DNA of 64,000 bases. It comes from a virus. This document shows, piece by piece, positions 31,559 through 39,596 of this stretch. The translations under genes and the position numbers were made by a program. The notes under the pieces were generated by a model. It saw only the letters and a program-made list of their open reading frames with translations. It did no database searches and had not been told where the DNA came from. The stretch lies in IMG/VR virus record IMGVR_UViG_3300032897_000001, positions 36,795 to 100,794 of that record; one strand, 5' to 3'. Numbering within the stretch: position 1 is the stretch's first letter; every line of letters starts with the position of its first letter.

Positions 31559-32217
31559 TTATGCAGTGTCCTGTTTCTTCATTATCATGCGCTGGTTATA
31601 CCGATCCACTGTAATTATTTCCAGCATAGTATACACATCTTCTACACTGTAATGTGTATCTAGTTCAATCAGCGTCGCTTTCCCGGCGGAGAGAATCGCC
31701 GCGACGGCGTTGCCGTATTGGGCTGCTGTATTTGTGTATTCGATAAGTCCCCTGACGTCGGGTTCCCCGATATCGACGATGTCGAGTTGACGCCAGGAAT
31801 GAAAAAACCCGAATGAAGCGTGAACACCTCTCCGCGTAGTTTTATGAGTGTGGCCACTTCCTCTATGTCCGCGCCTTCACCATCGGCACCAGCCCACATC
31901 AATGCACGGATAATCTCCGGATGTCGCATGTCCGGGCAGATGCTGACACACTGCCACATCTCATCAAGCAGCGGTTCTATATCGCTGAAATTAGCGTGTG
32001 AGAGTGCCTGGAAGCCTGCCACAGCCAACGCCGCCCATCCCCCGCCCATAGCGCTCTCCGGAAGATCTATGCCAGATCGTGCCAATGCCAACAGTGCACG
32101 CGTTGCCCAGCGTTCGGCAACTGATGCCGGCATTTCCTTGATGACGAATGTTTTTCCGAAGTCTCTGTTTATCTCCTTAGTGCCATCAGTAATCCTAACT
32201 AGACTGGTTTTCCGCAT
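31559..32217 (-). CDS. Tail assembly chaperone, long form by -1 frameshift, 219 aa
   Basis: The short form (31669-32217) carries the slippery heptamer T-TTT-TTC at 31807-31801 in frame (GGT TTT TTC). After slipping back one base, translation continues as ...GFFHSWRQLDIVDIGEP and ends ...TVDRYNQRMIMKKQDTA at TAA 31561-31559. That end has the YSVEDVYTMLEIITVD signature of the T-domain in G/GT pairs. Fits the known rule that long-tail phages express the tail chaperone as two products by -1 slippage. The next gene is the tape measure, exactly where this pair belongs. Confidence 0.85.
31669..32217 (-). CDS. Tail assembly chaperone, short form (G-like), 182 aa
   Basis: ATG 32217 follows AAGG by 7 bases. 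It starts MRKTSLVRITDGTKEINRDF and contains an all-helical body (RWATRALLALARSG, PDMRHPEIIRALMWAG). It ends in the frame that is left if no slip occurs. Excess of short form over frameshifted form is expected. It binds the tape measure and tube proteins. Confidence 0.85.
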   Translation of the reverse strand: MRKTSLVRITDGTKEINRDFGKTFVIKEMPASVAERWATRALLALARSGIDLPESAMGGGWAALAVAGFQALSHANFSDIEPLLDEMWQCVSICPDMRHPEIIRALMWAGADGEGADIEEVATLIKLRGEVFTLHSGFFIPGVNSTSSISGNPTSGDLSNTQIQQPNTATPSRRFSPPGKRR

Positions 32218-32226
32218 AAACACACC

Positions 32227-32691
32227 TTACAAAACAGGAGCAGGCGTAACACTTTGCCAAGTAATGCCGTAGCGTCGCGGCTGCAAAAGCTTTTTGACAT
32301 CCGGCAATGGGTGATATTGCGTCAATGCGCCATTGACAAGAGAATATTTAGTCTGTGTCGCTGTAAGGATGATCACACCCTGAGCAAAATACACATCCTT
32401 GGTGACCTGCATGGCGTTCCACCACGCATCAAATAGCGCATTTGATGTGCTGTCTGCTTGAATAGCAATTGTTTGTCTCACCGGAACATAGACAAAACCT
32501 GCAGACAGCAAACCATCCACACCCATCATTACTTCAACAGATGCCAGCGGCTCCGTTGAAAACGAATCATCAGCCGCAAACCCCTGTAGCTGTATGGGTG
32601 TTGCAAACAGCGTTGCTGAGATTTGCGGACTCGCGGCGGGTGGCGATATCGCCAACGTATACACCGCGTTTGCACCGGTTATGCTTGCCAC
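32227..32691 (-). CDS. Tail tube protein, 154 aa
   Basis: Sequence order IQLQGFAADDSFSTEPLASV, GVDGLLSAGFVYVPVRQTIA, NALFDAWWNAMQ and RRYGITWQSV is typical of tube proteins paired with DUF3383-type sheaths. Position between sheath and chaperone fits. It forms the hollow inner tube by stacking rings. Confidence 0.8.
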   Translation of the reverse strand: MASITGANAVYTLAISPPAASPQISATLFATPIQLQGFAADDSFSTEPLASVEVMMGVDGLLSAGFVYVPVRQTIAIQADSTSNALFDAWWNAMQVTKDVYFAQGVIILTATQTKYSLVNGALTQYHPLPDVKKLLQPRRYGITWQSVTPAPVL

Positions 32692-32703
32692 GTGGTGTTC
32701 TCC

Positions 32704-34677
32704 TTAAAGCACATCAATAGAATTGAGCGTGATCTGCTGAACCGCCTGTCCGTCCATATACCAAAACGTGCATAGCGGCGACCCGCGCGCCTGTCTCACT
32801 GCCACACCAGGATCTGTAACTTGCAAATACCAACCACGCTGATTTAGCGTATTGGAGATATTCAATCCGGCAGCAGCATTGACTTCCGCTATTTCAAGCG
32901 TACTCAGGGTAACACCCGTGCGGAACGCACCGAAATTCAAACCGGCTGCGATGACACCGGCCGCAGCCGCTTCAATCAGCGCATATCCATTCGGATTGTA
33001 CGGTACAGAGTACACCTGAACAAGCAACTCCATAAGAGCCAACTGGAATTGCGCATTCAGCCAAATCTGATTGATATAGCTATCCAACCACTTGAACGGA
33101 CCCGACACCGATCCGGGATAGAAAAACACGAATTGCTGTGCCGCAGTGGCATAAGCACCGTAGAAGTTATATCCGTTAGCGATCAGGTTCTGTGCCACAG
33201 TCGCGTTTGTTACACTTGCTGTCAATCCAGACTGCGATCGGAAAGCAAAGGTAATACGGCCATTAAGCTGGTTAAAGTTTATGGACGCTGCAGCGCCGGA
33301 TATGAAACACTCTAAAAGTTGGTCGGTTGGCTGCCATATAAGACACGTTCCCGTGTAATTGCCTTGCTGTAGGGCATAGCCATAGCTGCCCGTTGCGGGA
33401 ACGGTTAGAGTCGGACTCGGGTCCGTGTCCCACGTAATGAACGCATATTGCTGATTCTGCGGCGCTTGTGCCACCCATTGCGAAAACAGTAACTTCTGTG
33501 CTCCCCCTGGAACGCCGAAATCCGGATCAAATGCCGTCATGAACGTTGCCCAGTTTTGGGTAATCGCCGTGACAGAAGACATGAACGCGCCCGGAGTCGT
33601 CGCATCTGCTCCTTGAGACAATACGGCGCCTGTTGCCGCTGTCCAAAGCAACAATGCTGCGGCTGGTCCTGTTGCATATGCAACAGTCGATTCTATCCCG
33701 ATAACGCCGGAAGTTATTACAAATCCGCCAGACACAGAGTCATAGGTTACAGAGACAGACTGCGCTTGCATGGTAAGCGCAACAGTGGTGCCTATGGTCT
33801 GAGAATTAGTGACATAGTATGTGCCAACCGTACCTGTGCCCGTTCCAAGCTGTTTGATAACCGTATTAGCCAGTGGACTTGATCCTGTAACGGTTCCCGT
33901 TACAGCCTGCCCTACAGAGATTGTTCCAGTGAGCACCGACGATACAGTTAGTAGTCCATAAGTTGAGGATAAAGTCCCGCTAACTACTGCCTGCGCTATG
34001 GACACGGCATAAGTGCCAACGCCACCTGCTGATCCTGTGGTGACAGTAAGTTGCTCTCCAATCAGCGTGCCTGCTGCAACACCGCCAAGAGTGCCCATTG
34101 CACTGCCATCTATGATCGTTCCACCGATTACTTGTGTAACCGTAAGCACATTACCCTGGATCGATCCGACAAATGATGCTGTTTGTGGTCCAATACTGCC
34201 TGTTACAGTTGCGAGAGTCACAGCATTGTTGTTAAGCGTTGTTTGAATCAGCGTCGCTGCTGCTGAAAAACTTGTTGCAGATGACAAGTTTATCGTGCCC
34301 GTTCGCGCGGAACCATCAACAACAACACTTAATGCACCATTTATTCCCTGCAGAGCAGGTAACGTCAGTGTCGAAATATTCCCGCCACGCATATAAGCAG
34401 ACACGTGATATGCCGGCATTTGAGCAAACAACAAAGCCTGCGGCACACCGGATGCGCCAGTGAATCCGGTAAAATACACATTGCTCATCAGTGTTTCGTG
34501 TGCAGATGCACCAAAATATGTACTGACATTGGCGGCAGTGGCAAAAGACGCCACTGTACCAATCGGCACACGTGTATTTTGCGTAATAATCAGGCCAATT
34601 ACATTAAGTTGATTGCCCGTCGCCCCCAAAACCCCGGGGATGACGTTCACTATTTGAGATGCCGGGATTGTAGTCAT
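32704..34677 (-). CDS. Tail sheath protein (DUF3383-like) with inserted beta domains, 657 aa
   Basis: The N- and C-terminal parts (VIPGVLGATGNQLNVIGLII, LFSQWVAQAPQNQQYAFITW, FYGAYATAAQQFVFFYPGS, DSYINQIWLNAQFQLALMEL) fit the DUF3383 sheath. About residues 157-302 is an insert of two Gly/Thr/Val-rich modules (VLTVTQVIGG, GGVGTYAVSIAQAVV, GTVGTYYVTNSQT) absent from usual sheaths. The same kind of modules occur in the J, neck and cement genes. The sheath contracts during infection; the insert would face outwards. Confidence 0.85.
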   Translation of the reverse strand: MTTIPASQIVNVIPGVLGATGNQLNVIGLIITQNTRVPIGTVASFATAANVSTYFGASAHETLMSNVYFTGFTGASGVPQALLFAQMPAYHVSAYMRGGNISTLTLPALQGINGALSVVVDGSARTGTINLSSATSFSAAATLIQTTLNNNAVTLATVTGSIGPQTASFVGSIQGNVLTVTQVIGGTIIDGSAMGTLGGVAAGTLIGEQLTVTTGSAGGVGTYAVSIAQAVVSGTLSSTYGLLTVSSVLTGTISVGQAVTGTVTGSSPLANTVIKQLGTGTGTVGTYYVTNSQTIGTTVALTMQAQSVSVTYDSVSGGFVITSGVIGIESTVAYATGPAAALLLWTAATGAVLSQGADATTPGAFMSSVTAITQNWATFMTAFDPDFGVPGGAQKLLFSQWVAQAPQNQQYAFITWDTDPSPTLTVPATGSYGYALQQGNYTGTCLIWQPTDQLLECFISGAAASINFNQLNGRITFAFRSQSGLTASVTNATVAQNLIANGYNFYGAYATAAQQFVFFYPGSVSGPFKWLDSYINQIWLNAQFQLALMELLVQVYSVPYNPNGYALIEAAAAGVIAAGLNFGAFRTGVTLSTLEIAEVNAAAGLNISNTLNQRGWYLQVTDPGVAVRQARGSPLCTFWYMDGQAVQQITLNSIDVL

Positions 34678-34717
34678 TCGGGACTCCCGTTGAACAAAGT
34701 GCTCAACCTATATTGTG

Positions 34718-35512
34718 TCATGGAGGATACGTTGCTTGCACACTCAGCGGACTGATTTTCAAAGTTCCCGCAAACATCTGCGGTGCGACAACAACTTGAT
34801 TCACTTGTACATGTGCATCAATCGTCCATCGTAGTTCGTATTGCATTTCGCCAAACACCTGCGACATCTGGCGAGGATCATCCGCGTAAAGCGGCTTTAC
34901 ACCGTCATAGGGCAAAGCCAGTGTTCCGCCGATAGGGATGGGCGCCCATCCTTGTGGTGTGGCGCCGTACCCAGAGAAAAACTGAAAAGAGTAGTTATCA
35001 CGAAACAGCGTCGAAATAATCTGCGCATTTTCAGCGCTGTTTGGTCCATATACGTCTATCTGGATAGTTTCCTCAGTCGGCTGCAAAGCCAAAAACACAC
35101 CACAAGCAAACGTCTGTGACGGTATGACACCAAGTGCACCACTGATGGAATATGTACCTGTTCCGCCGGTTCCGCTGATAGTTCCTGTTATATATGTCAC
35201 GGTTCCTGTTGCGAGACCCGTTCCAAACAATTGATTGCCTGCATTGATAGTGCCGTGAAGGATGTTGCTGACATTAAGTGTCGTTCCAGAAATACTACCG
35301 GAAAAAGCACAATCAGCGTAAAGATTTACGTTAGTTTCCAGACGCTTCATCATAATTGGCGTCATTACAACATAGTCTGGTCCTAGCGGACCGGAAACAC
35401 GGTTTTGTTGCCCACGAATAACTTCAACACTTACAGGCAGGACATTTATCAAAAAATTCCTGACTGCCGATAAAACGTCAATCTGTGTTGGCGACGTCGT
35501 GGGGAGCGTCAC
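34718..35512 (-). CDS. Neck/terminator protein gp12-like with inserted beta domain, 264 aa
   Basis: The framework sequence matches the phage neck terminator family: VRNFLINVLPVSVEVIRGQQ, GPDYVVMTPIMMKRLETNV at the front and PTEETIQIDVYGPNSAEN then RWTIDAHVQVNQVVVAP at the back. Between residues about 67 and 137 a Gly/Thr-rich module (LNVSNILHGTIN, GTGGTGTYSISGALG) interrupts it. Probably caps the neck or tail end. Starts right after the small protein at 35516. Confidence 0.82.
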   Translation of the reverse strand: MTLPTTSPTQIDVLSAVRNFLINVLPVSVEVIRGQQNRVSGPLGPDYVVMTPIMMKRLETNVNLYADCAFSGSISGTTLNVSNILHGTINAGNQLFGTGLATGTVTYITGTISGTGGTGTYSISGALGVIPSQTFACGVFLALQPTEETIQIDVYGPNSAENAQIISTLFRDNYSFQFFSGYGATPQGWAPIPIGGTLALPYDGVKPLYADDPRQMSQVFGEMQYELRWTIDAHVQVNQVVVAPQMFAGTLKISPLSVQATYPP

Positions 35513-35515
35513 AGA

Positions 35516-35812
35516 TCATCCCGCCACGCGATAGTAAAGAATGTCCACCGTTGCTGATCCGGTTTGAGATATGATCAGCACTTGCGAAAGATTGCCACTG
35601 TATTCAAAAGATGACACACCGCCTGCAGAGACACTAAGGGGGAACCCCACAGACGCTGTGGGCGCAACGCCATCATCTCGAAAACGAACGGCATTACTTT
35701 CCACTGTAAGGAGCGCGATCGTTGCCCCTGTGGGCACTGTCAACGCAAGTGCCGTTCCCGATACTGTTAGCTGTTGGTAACCCAACGAGACATATCTTTG
35801 CGGTAAGAACAT
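35516..35812 (-). CDS. Small beta-sandwich protein, paralogue A, 98 aa
   Basis: YVSLGYQQLTVSGTALALTVPTGATIAL, VRFRDDGVAPTASVGFPL and QTGSATVDILYYR. It matches its neighbour at 35813 over its whole length (YQQLT, P-T-G-A-T, VR-RDDG, PTA, YSG, DLLFYR/DILYYR). This small beta family is common near phage neck or head-completion genes. Tandem duplicates, adjacent with no spacer. Confidence 0.68.
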   Translation of the reverse strand: MFLPQRYVSLGYQQLTVSGTALALTVPTGATIALLTVESNAVRFRDDGVAPTASVGFPLSVSAGGVSSFEYSGNLSQVLIISQTGSATVDILYYRVAG

Positions 35813-36106
35813 TCAACCAACCCCGCGATAAAACAAGAGATCCACCGTAACCGAAGTCGCACCCTGTGCAATGAATTGAAGATTGCTCACTGTGCCCGAA
35901 TATTCCAATGGAAGATTCCCCGAGCTTGCTGGCAACAGGGGCTGTCCGGAAAGCGCTGTTGGTGCGGTACCGTCATCCCGCATTCGGACGCCGGAGCCTT
36001 CCACCGTAATAAGCACTGCAGTCGCGCCTGTGGGCACAGTCGGAACCAAGACAGTGGTGCCTGTCAACTGTTGGTAGCCAAGCGGGGCCATAAGCTGGCT
36101 AAACAT
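35813..36106 (-). CDS. Small beta-sandwich protein, paralogue B, 97 aa
   Basis: This is a paralogue of the adjacent 35516 gene, sharing GYQQLTGTTVLVPTVPTGAT and VRMRDDGTAPTALSGQPL. Its last base overlaps the first of the next. Diverged by substitution rather than indels. Possible capsid or neck decoration pair. Confidence 0.68.
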   Translation of the reverse strand: MFSQLMAPLGYQQLTGTTVLVPTVPTGATAVLITVEGSGVRMRDDGTAPTALSGQPLLPASSGNLPLEYSGTVSNLQFIAQGATSVTVDLLFYRGVG

Positions 36107-36438
36107 CAGACTTCAAACACCATGCGTTGCGTGATCACGTCGAAAGTCTGGTTTGCTGCAAACCACTCCTGCCAAAATGCATCCGAGATGTCTGTCACAC
36201 CGTATTCGTGTACAGCGAAGTCCTGCGTTGCTGTCTGTTTGAGACGGGATACTGTATCTACTACGCGTTTATGTGTGGCTGTTGCCACGTCCCGTGATGG
36301 CGTGCGGACTGCCTCTGACTGTGGCAGCAACGTCGGCTCTCCAGCGGGTCCAGATAGCTGTACAGTAATCGCTCGCCCATTAGGACGATGGAGAGCAAGC
36401 ACCATTCCACCGGGCCATCTGCAGGCTATTTTGGCCAT
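36106..36438 (-). CDS. Phage head/neck-module protein of the Trp-rich paralogue family, 110 aa
   Basis: ATG 36438 has AGGAG upstream; the longer alternative at 36471 would overlap the previous gene. It begins MAKIACRWPGGMVLALHR and ends DISDAFWQEWFAANQTFDVI. Genes at 47348 and 54742 share this W..W...N..x(2)I ending. Role unknown; position is among neck genes. Confidence 0.65.
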   Translation of the reverse strand: MAKIACRWPGGMVLALHRPNGRAITVQLSGPAGEPTLLPQSEAVRTPSRDVATATHKRVVDTVSRLKQTATQDFAVHEYGVTDISDAFWQEWFAANQTFDVITQRMVFEV

Positions 36439-36463
36439 GTTCTGTCTCTCCTGAGAAGGTGTG

Positions 36464-36907
36464 TCAGTCAACTTGGTGTGCGATGCTGTTCACCATGACA
36501 GCCGTATCAATCAAAGGTTTATCAAAACCCTTTTTCTCTATCGTAACGGGAGAAAGTGCGGGTTCCACCAGATCGTTTATCGATTGCCTGAGTTGCCCTG
36601 CAATGGCGTCACCAGCTTGTCCTAGAGTCTGCTTGGCATTGTAATTGTTTGCTAAAAGAAGCCGCGCAATCGCCCCAGGCCACTCATTTTCATGCTTGGC
36701 AATCATACGGCGGAAGAACGGTCGTGGTGGCTGTTTGCGTGACGGCACGCCAAATTCATTCATCGCTGCAACCAACGGCACGGATGTTCCGTCCGGATAC
36801 GTCGCGTTTTCCATAAACCCGACTTTCAGCAACTTTCCATTTCTGATATTCTTGGTTATGTCGGCAAGTCTGACAACGATCTTGCTACCACCTTTAAGCC
36901 GTGCCAT
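36464..36907 (-). CDS. Head-tail connector/minor tail protein (HK97 gp10-like), 147 aa
   Basis: LLKVGFMENATYPDGTSVPLVA and NEFGVPSRKQPPRPFFRRM: the G-x(n)-YPDGTSV and nEfG...PPRPFFR motifs are the mark of this tail-completion family. Short charged C-terminus. Sits before the small Trp-rich gene. Confidence 0.85.
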   Translation of the reverse strand: MARLKGGSKIVVRLADITKNIRNGKLLKVGFMENATYPDGTSVPLVAAMNEFGVPSRKQPPRPFFRRMIAKHENEWPGAIARLLLANNYNAKQTLGQAGDAIAGQLRQSINDLVEPALSPVTIEKKGFDKPLIDTAVMVNSIAHQVD

Positions 36908-36911
36908 CTGC

Positions 36912-37286
36912 CTATCTCAGTTGTTCTGTTACAGAAATCTTCACCCAATCGGGCCACAACTCCATGACAGATGTGGTCAGCCAAATTGTGCCATCAGGAA
37001 ACGTGATAAGATCACCACCCTTTTGAGAAAGTCGCACAATAGCGTCAACTTCTCCGTTGAGATAGATGACACGGCTGGAGCCTTGGATGTTCAAGGCTTC
37101 TAATTGCCGCAGATCACGTGTCGTCAATTCCTGGACTTGTGCGATAGCAGTAAATGGTGTCGCATATGTCGGAACTAGTGTGCCGTCTGCGGCAGGTGCT
37201 GCCGCCCCTGTAGATATACGAACGGTTATATTAATCATGGGATTGACTGCGGTAATATTGCCAGAAACAATCCCATGAAGATTCAT
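36912..37286 (-). CDS. Head-tail joining protein, 124 aa
   Basis: Strand-rich protein: INITVRISTGAAAPAADG, FTAIAQVQELTTRDLRQLEAL and TFPDGTIWLTTSVMELWP. The Q.L...L.....LN...G and DGTxW pattern fits a head-closure or adaptor family. Part of the neck set. Confidence 0.7.
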   Translation of the reverse strand: MNLHGIVSGNITAVNPMINITVRISTGAAAPAADGTLVPTYATPFTAIAQVQELTTRDLRQLEALNIQGSSRVIYLNGEVDAIVRLSQKGGDLITFPDGTIWLTTSVMELWPDWVKISVTEQLR

Positions 37287-37295
37287 GACGAATGC

Positions 37296-37496
37296 CTATG
37301 TGCGGTTAATTTTTGCTTTTTGATGTTGTGCCAACTTATCAAAAAGATCAGAATTTTTCGCAAGATTACCTAAGTGTCTGCAAATCTCCCGAGATTGATA
37401 TTCAATGTGTTGAACACGCATATCAATGTCACGTCTGCCGCCTCTCCGGCGATACAGTTTACTCATGAACGTCAAAAAGACGTCCACCAGGGTCAT
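37296..37496 (-). CDS. Small hypothetical protein, 66 aa
   Basis: ATG 37496 overlaps the stop of the upstream gene as ATGA, favouring this start over the 78-aa version. It has one hydrophobic N-terminal segment (MTLVDVFLTFMSKLY) followed by a charged helix rich in Arg and Lys. Could be a small membrane-anchored partner of the adjacent gene. Function unknown. Confidence 0.6.
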   Translation of the reverse strand: MTLVDVFLTFMSKLYRRRGGRRDIDMRVQHIEYQSREICRHLGNLAKNSDLFDKLAQHQKAKINRT

Positions 37497-37687
37497 ATGG
37501 CCGACCCGTTGGATTTCAAAATCTTGAGCCATGCTGTATTCACACCTTCTACGCTAGCCAACGCCTTGTATAACTGCGCTTCCTTTTCTATTCGATCTTT
37601 CCTTTCCAGCCACCACATGGTGGCAAAAATTAACGCGGGACTGCCGCTTACAAGGTGGTCCAAAAAACTTACAAGTGCAGGGTCCAT
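37493..37687 (-). CDS. Small single-span membrane protein, 64 aa
   Basis: MDPALVSFLDHLVSGSPALIFATMWWLERKDR has one membrane segment near residues 15-27, then a charged coiled tail. It may be a small phage membrane protein (for example holin or spanin-like), but no diagnostic motif is present. It is in tandem with the 37296 gene. Confidence 0.55.
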   Translation of the reverse strand: MDPALVSFLDHLVSGSPALIFATMWWLERKDRIEKEAQLYKALASVEGVNTAWLKILKSNGSAI

Positions 37688-37692
37688 GGTGA

Positions 37693-37935
37693 TTATCTTA
37701 TGTCGCCCCTACGCGCACGATCTTCCACATATCCTTTTGCTTCGGCAAGGTTGTCAAAGCCCTTCAATCTCCGGTCTCCATCATGTACATGATAGCGGTC
37801 CCCCTTTCTGCGGATGTCGCAAGTCCCCCATTTCATACTATCACCATCACGGAGCCGATAAGCCGTGCCAAAGTCCCGAGCAACGCGCCGCGGCTTGACA
37901 GCGTCCATTGCCAATCTGCCATATCTGCCGCTCAT
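37693..37935 (-). CDS. Small basic protein with N-terminal GR motif, 80 aa
   Basis: It begins MSGRYGRLAMDA. Genes at 55523 (MAGRFGRMAADA) and 55166 (MAGRYGGRSS) begin alike, suggesting a common N-terminal tag. The rest has DIRRKGDRYHVHDGDRRLKGF and AKGYVEDRARRGD, like small DNA- or virion-associated proteins. It overlaps the first glycosyltransferase gene. Confidence 0.6.
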   Translation of the reverse strand: MSGRYGRLAMDAVKPRRVARDFGTAYRLRDGDSMKWGTCDIRRKGDRYHVHDGDRRLKGFDNLAEAKGYVEDRARRGDIR

Positions 37936-38852
37936 GCAACCTTCCTATTTTCCACAGGTTCAATTCCGATCATTTCCAGCGCATGCCCTATACACGCTTG
38001 GGGCGAAAACTTTTCTTTGAACCTTGCGAATTGGGAAGCGTGAACCCCGCGCCATGCTGCTTTAGCCAAAAGAGCGTCTTGATAGAACGCCTCTAAAGAT
38101 TCTGAAAACTTAATTACCTCATCCCATGGTTTAGATAAAAGATGTGGTTCAGCAATGACCGGGCGCCCGAGACACAGCGCTGTATTACAGCGCGACGAAG
38201 AAACCAATCCCATTTCTTCGTGTTTCCTGATTTGGACAAGAACCTTTGCCTCTCGCATGATCCTGTCACGTTCCACCTGACTGGTAAACGTTGCCTCTAT
38301 CCGCACAGCTTTCGGAGAGCCTGAGTATCTTGCAAGTCTTTTAAGTATTCTTAATCTGCGAGTTGAAAGTGATCCAAAGAACCCAAAATCAAATAGCGGT
38401 TCTGTATAATCAAAAGCCCGCACCAGTGTCGGCGCATATCCTAATTCCACATAGGCAGCCGGCGCAAATTGTCCATACCATTCACCACATCCGGGGACTA
38501 GATAGAATATCCCATTGAAGCATTTTGCTGCATCAGGGAACGTTGCTTGTCTCCGCACCATTTCAGGATCGCGCCCATGATTGAACCCTTTCGGTGTCGG
38601 CTCTTCTGTTGCGATACAAATAAATCTGGCACCTTGCGCATATGCCTCATTTATCATTTGCGCACTGATTGGTGTAAAACCCTCAATAATAACATTTATA
38701 CCGGCGCCATTGCAAAGAAACTGATCGTTCTTGGGCATAAACACAACTTTGTGCCCGAGCGCTTGAAGTTGATGTCCGATGATACCCATCGGATCTTCTA
38801 GAGAACGCTTGCCCAGATCGTTGTGGTTGAAGAGATTAAACAGAAACTGCAT
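37932..38852 (-). CDS. Glycosyltransferase-like protein (GT4-type fold), 306 aa
   Basis: GHKVVFMPKNDQF and a Rossmann-like N-terminal half, then EPLFDFGFFGSLSTRRLRILKRLARYSGS with a GT-B type C-terminal half containing ILVQIRKHEEMGLVSSSRCNTALCLGRPVIAE. The E..G...SSR...AL..GRPVI is the donor-binding helix region of glycosyltransferases. It would transfer a sugar. First (last-transcribed) gene of the sugar island. Confidence 0.7.
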   Translation of the reverse strand: MQFLFNLFNHNDLGKRSLEDPMGIIGHQLQALGHKVVFMPKNDQFLCNGAGINVIIEGFTPISAQMINEAYAQGARFICIATEEPTPKGFNHGRDPEMVRRQATFPDAAKCFNGIFYLVPGCGEWYGQFAPAAYVELGYAPTLVRAFDYTEPLFDFGFFGSLSTRRLRILKRLARYSGSPKAVRIEATFTSQVERDRIMREAKVLVQIRKHEEMGLVSSSRCNTALCLGRPVIAEPHLLSKPWDEVIKFSESLEAFYQDALLAKAAWRGVHASQFARFKEKFSPQACIGHALEMIGIEPVENRKVA

Positions 38853-38867
38853 GGTGCGGGTTCACCA

Positions 38868-39596
38868 CTATGCGGCAATAAAACGAATTGTCTCGCGCGT
38901 TCTCGGATCATCCGGGTAACGATCACCAAGCGCGGCACGCGGCAACGGGCTAAGTTTGTCCCATCCATAAGATGCTGGGGGAACGCTGACACCCCAACGC
39001 GCCCACGCGATCGTGCGGCGCTTTCTCTTTGGCATAAGTCCACGATGGATGTTGCTCGTATCCGAAAGGAACAACGTCCCTGCCGGCCCCAATATGGTCA
39101 CACACTCTCCAGTGTCCGGACGTCCTTGGTGTGTTCCTCGGATAAATTGATGTGGTCCATCGTTCTCATCCACAACGTCCGTGCAGTACATGAATAAAGC
39201 AAGGAAACGCACATCATCAGCGTCTCTGTGCCAATCCTGGATATCTCGCTTAGGCTGATGATTGGGCTCACAATTGAAAGCATTAAACGAATATAACACA
39301 GAAGGAGATTCAAGATAACTTTCCGCTATAGGAATGAAACTTATTGCTGTCTCCAGGAATTCCGGTGCAGATATGACATCCCATATGTCATAACTTGTCC
39401 AGGGATGACTACCAATTGGCACCGGGTCCGGTCTTCCTTGACGGACATGATTCTGATAAACAGGCTTGTTCGATAAGTGCTGTATAAATTCATTCACAAA
39501 AGCAAACCGCTGAGGCAACACAACAGCGCCATCGCGTCGGAGAGTCTCAACGATTTCTGTATTAATCGTAGGACTTTTGTTCTTTGCTTCCAGCAC
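38868..39596 (-). CDS. PhyH-type Fe(II)/2-oxoglutarate dioxygenase, 242 aa
   Basis: The metal site DWHRDAD (His123, Asp125) and distal His184 in SNIHRGLMPKRKRR, followed by an Arg-rich 2-oxoglutarate contact, fit the phytanoyl-CoA dioxygenase family. LFLSDTSNIHRG is the characteristic strand. It would hydroxylate a small organic substrate, possibly a sugar or its modification. It overlaps the next-upstream gene by 35 bases. Confidence 0.85.
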   Translation of the reverse strand: MLEAKNKSPTINTEIVETLRRDGAVVLPQRFAFVNEFIQHLSNKPVYQNHVRQGRPDPVPIGSHPWTSYDIWDVISAPEFLETAISFIPIAESYLESPSVLYSFNAFNCEPNHQPKRDIQDWHRDADDVRFLALFMYCTDVVDENDGPHQFIRGTHQGRPDTGECVTILGPAGTLFLSDTSNIHRGLMPKRKRRTIAWARWGVSVPPASYGWDKLSPLPRAALGDRYPDDPRTRETIRFIAA

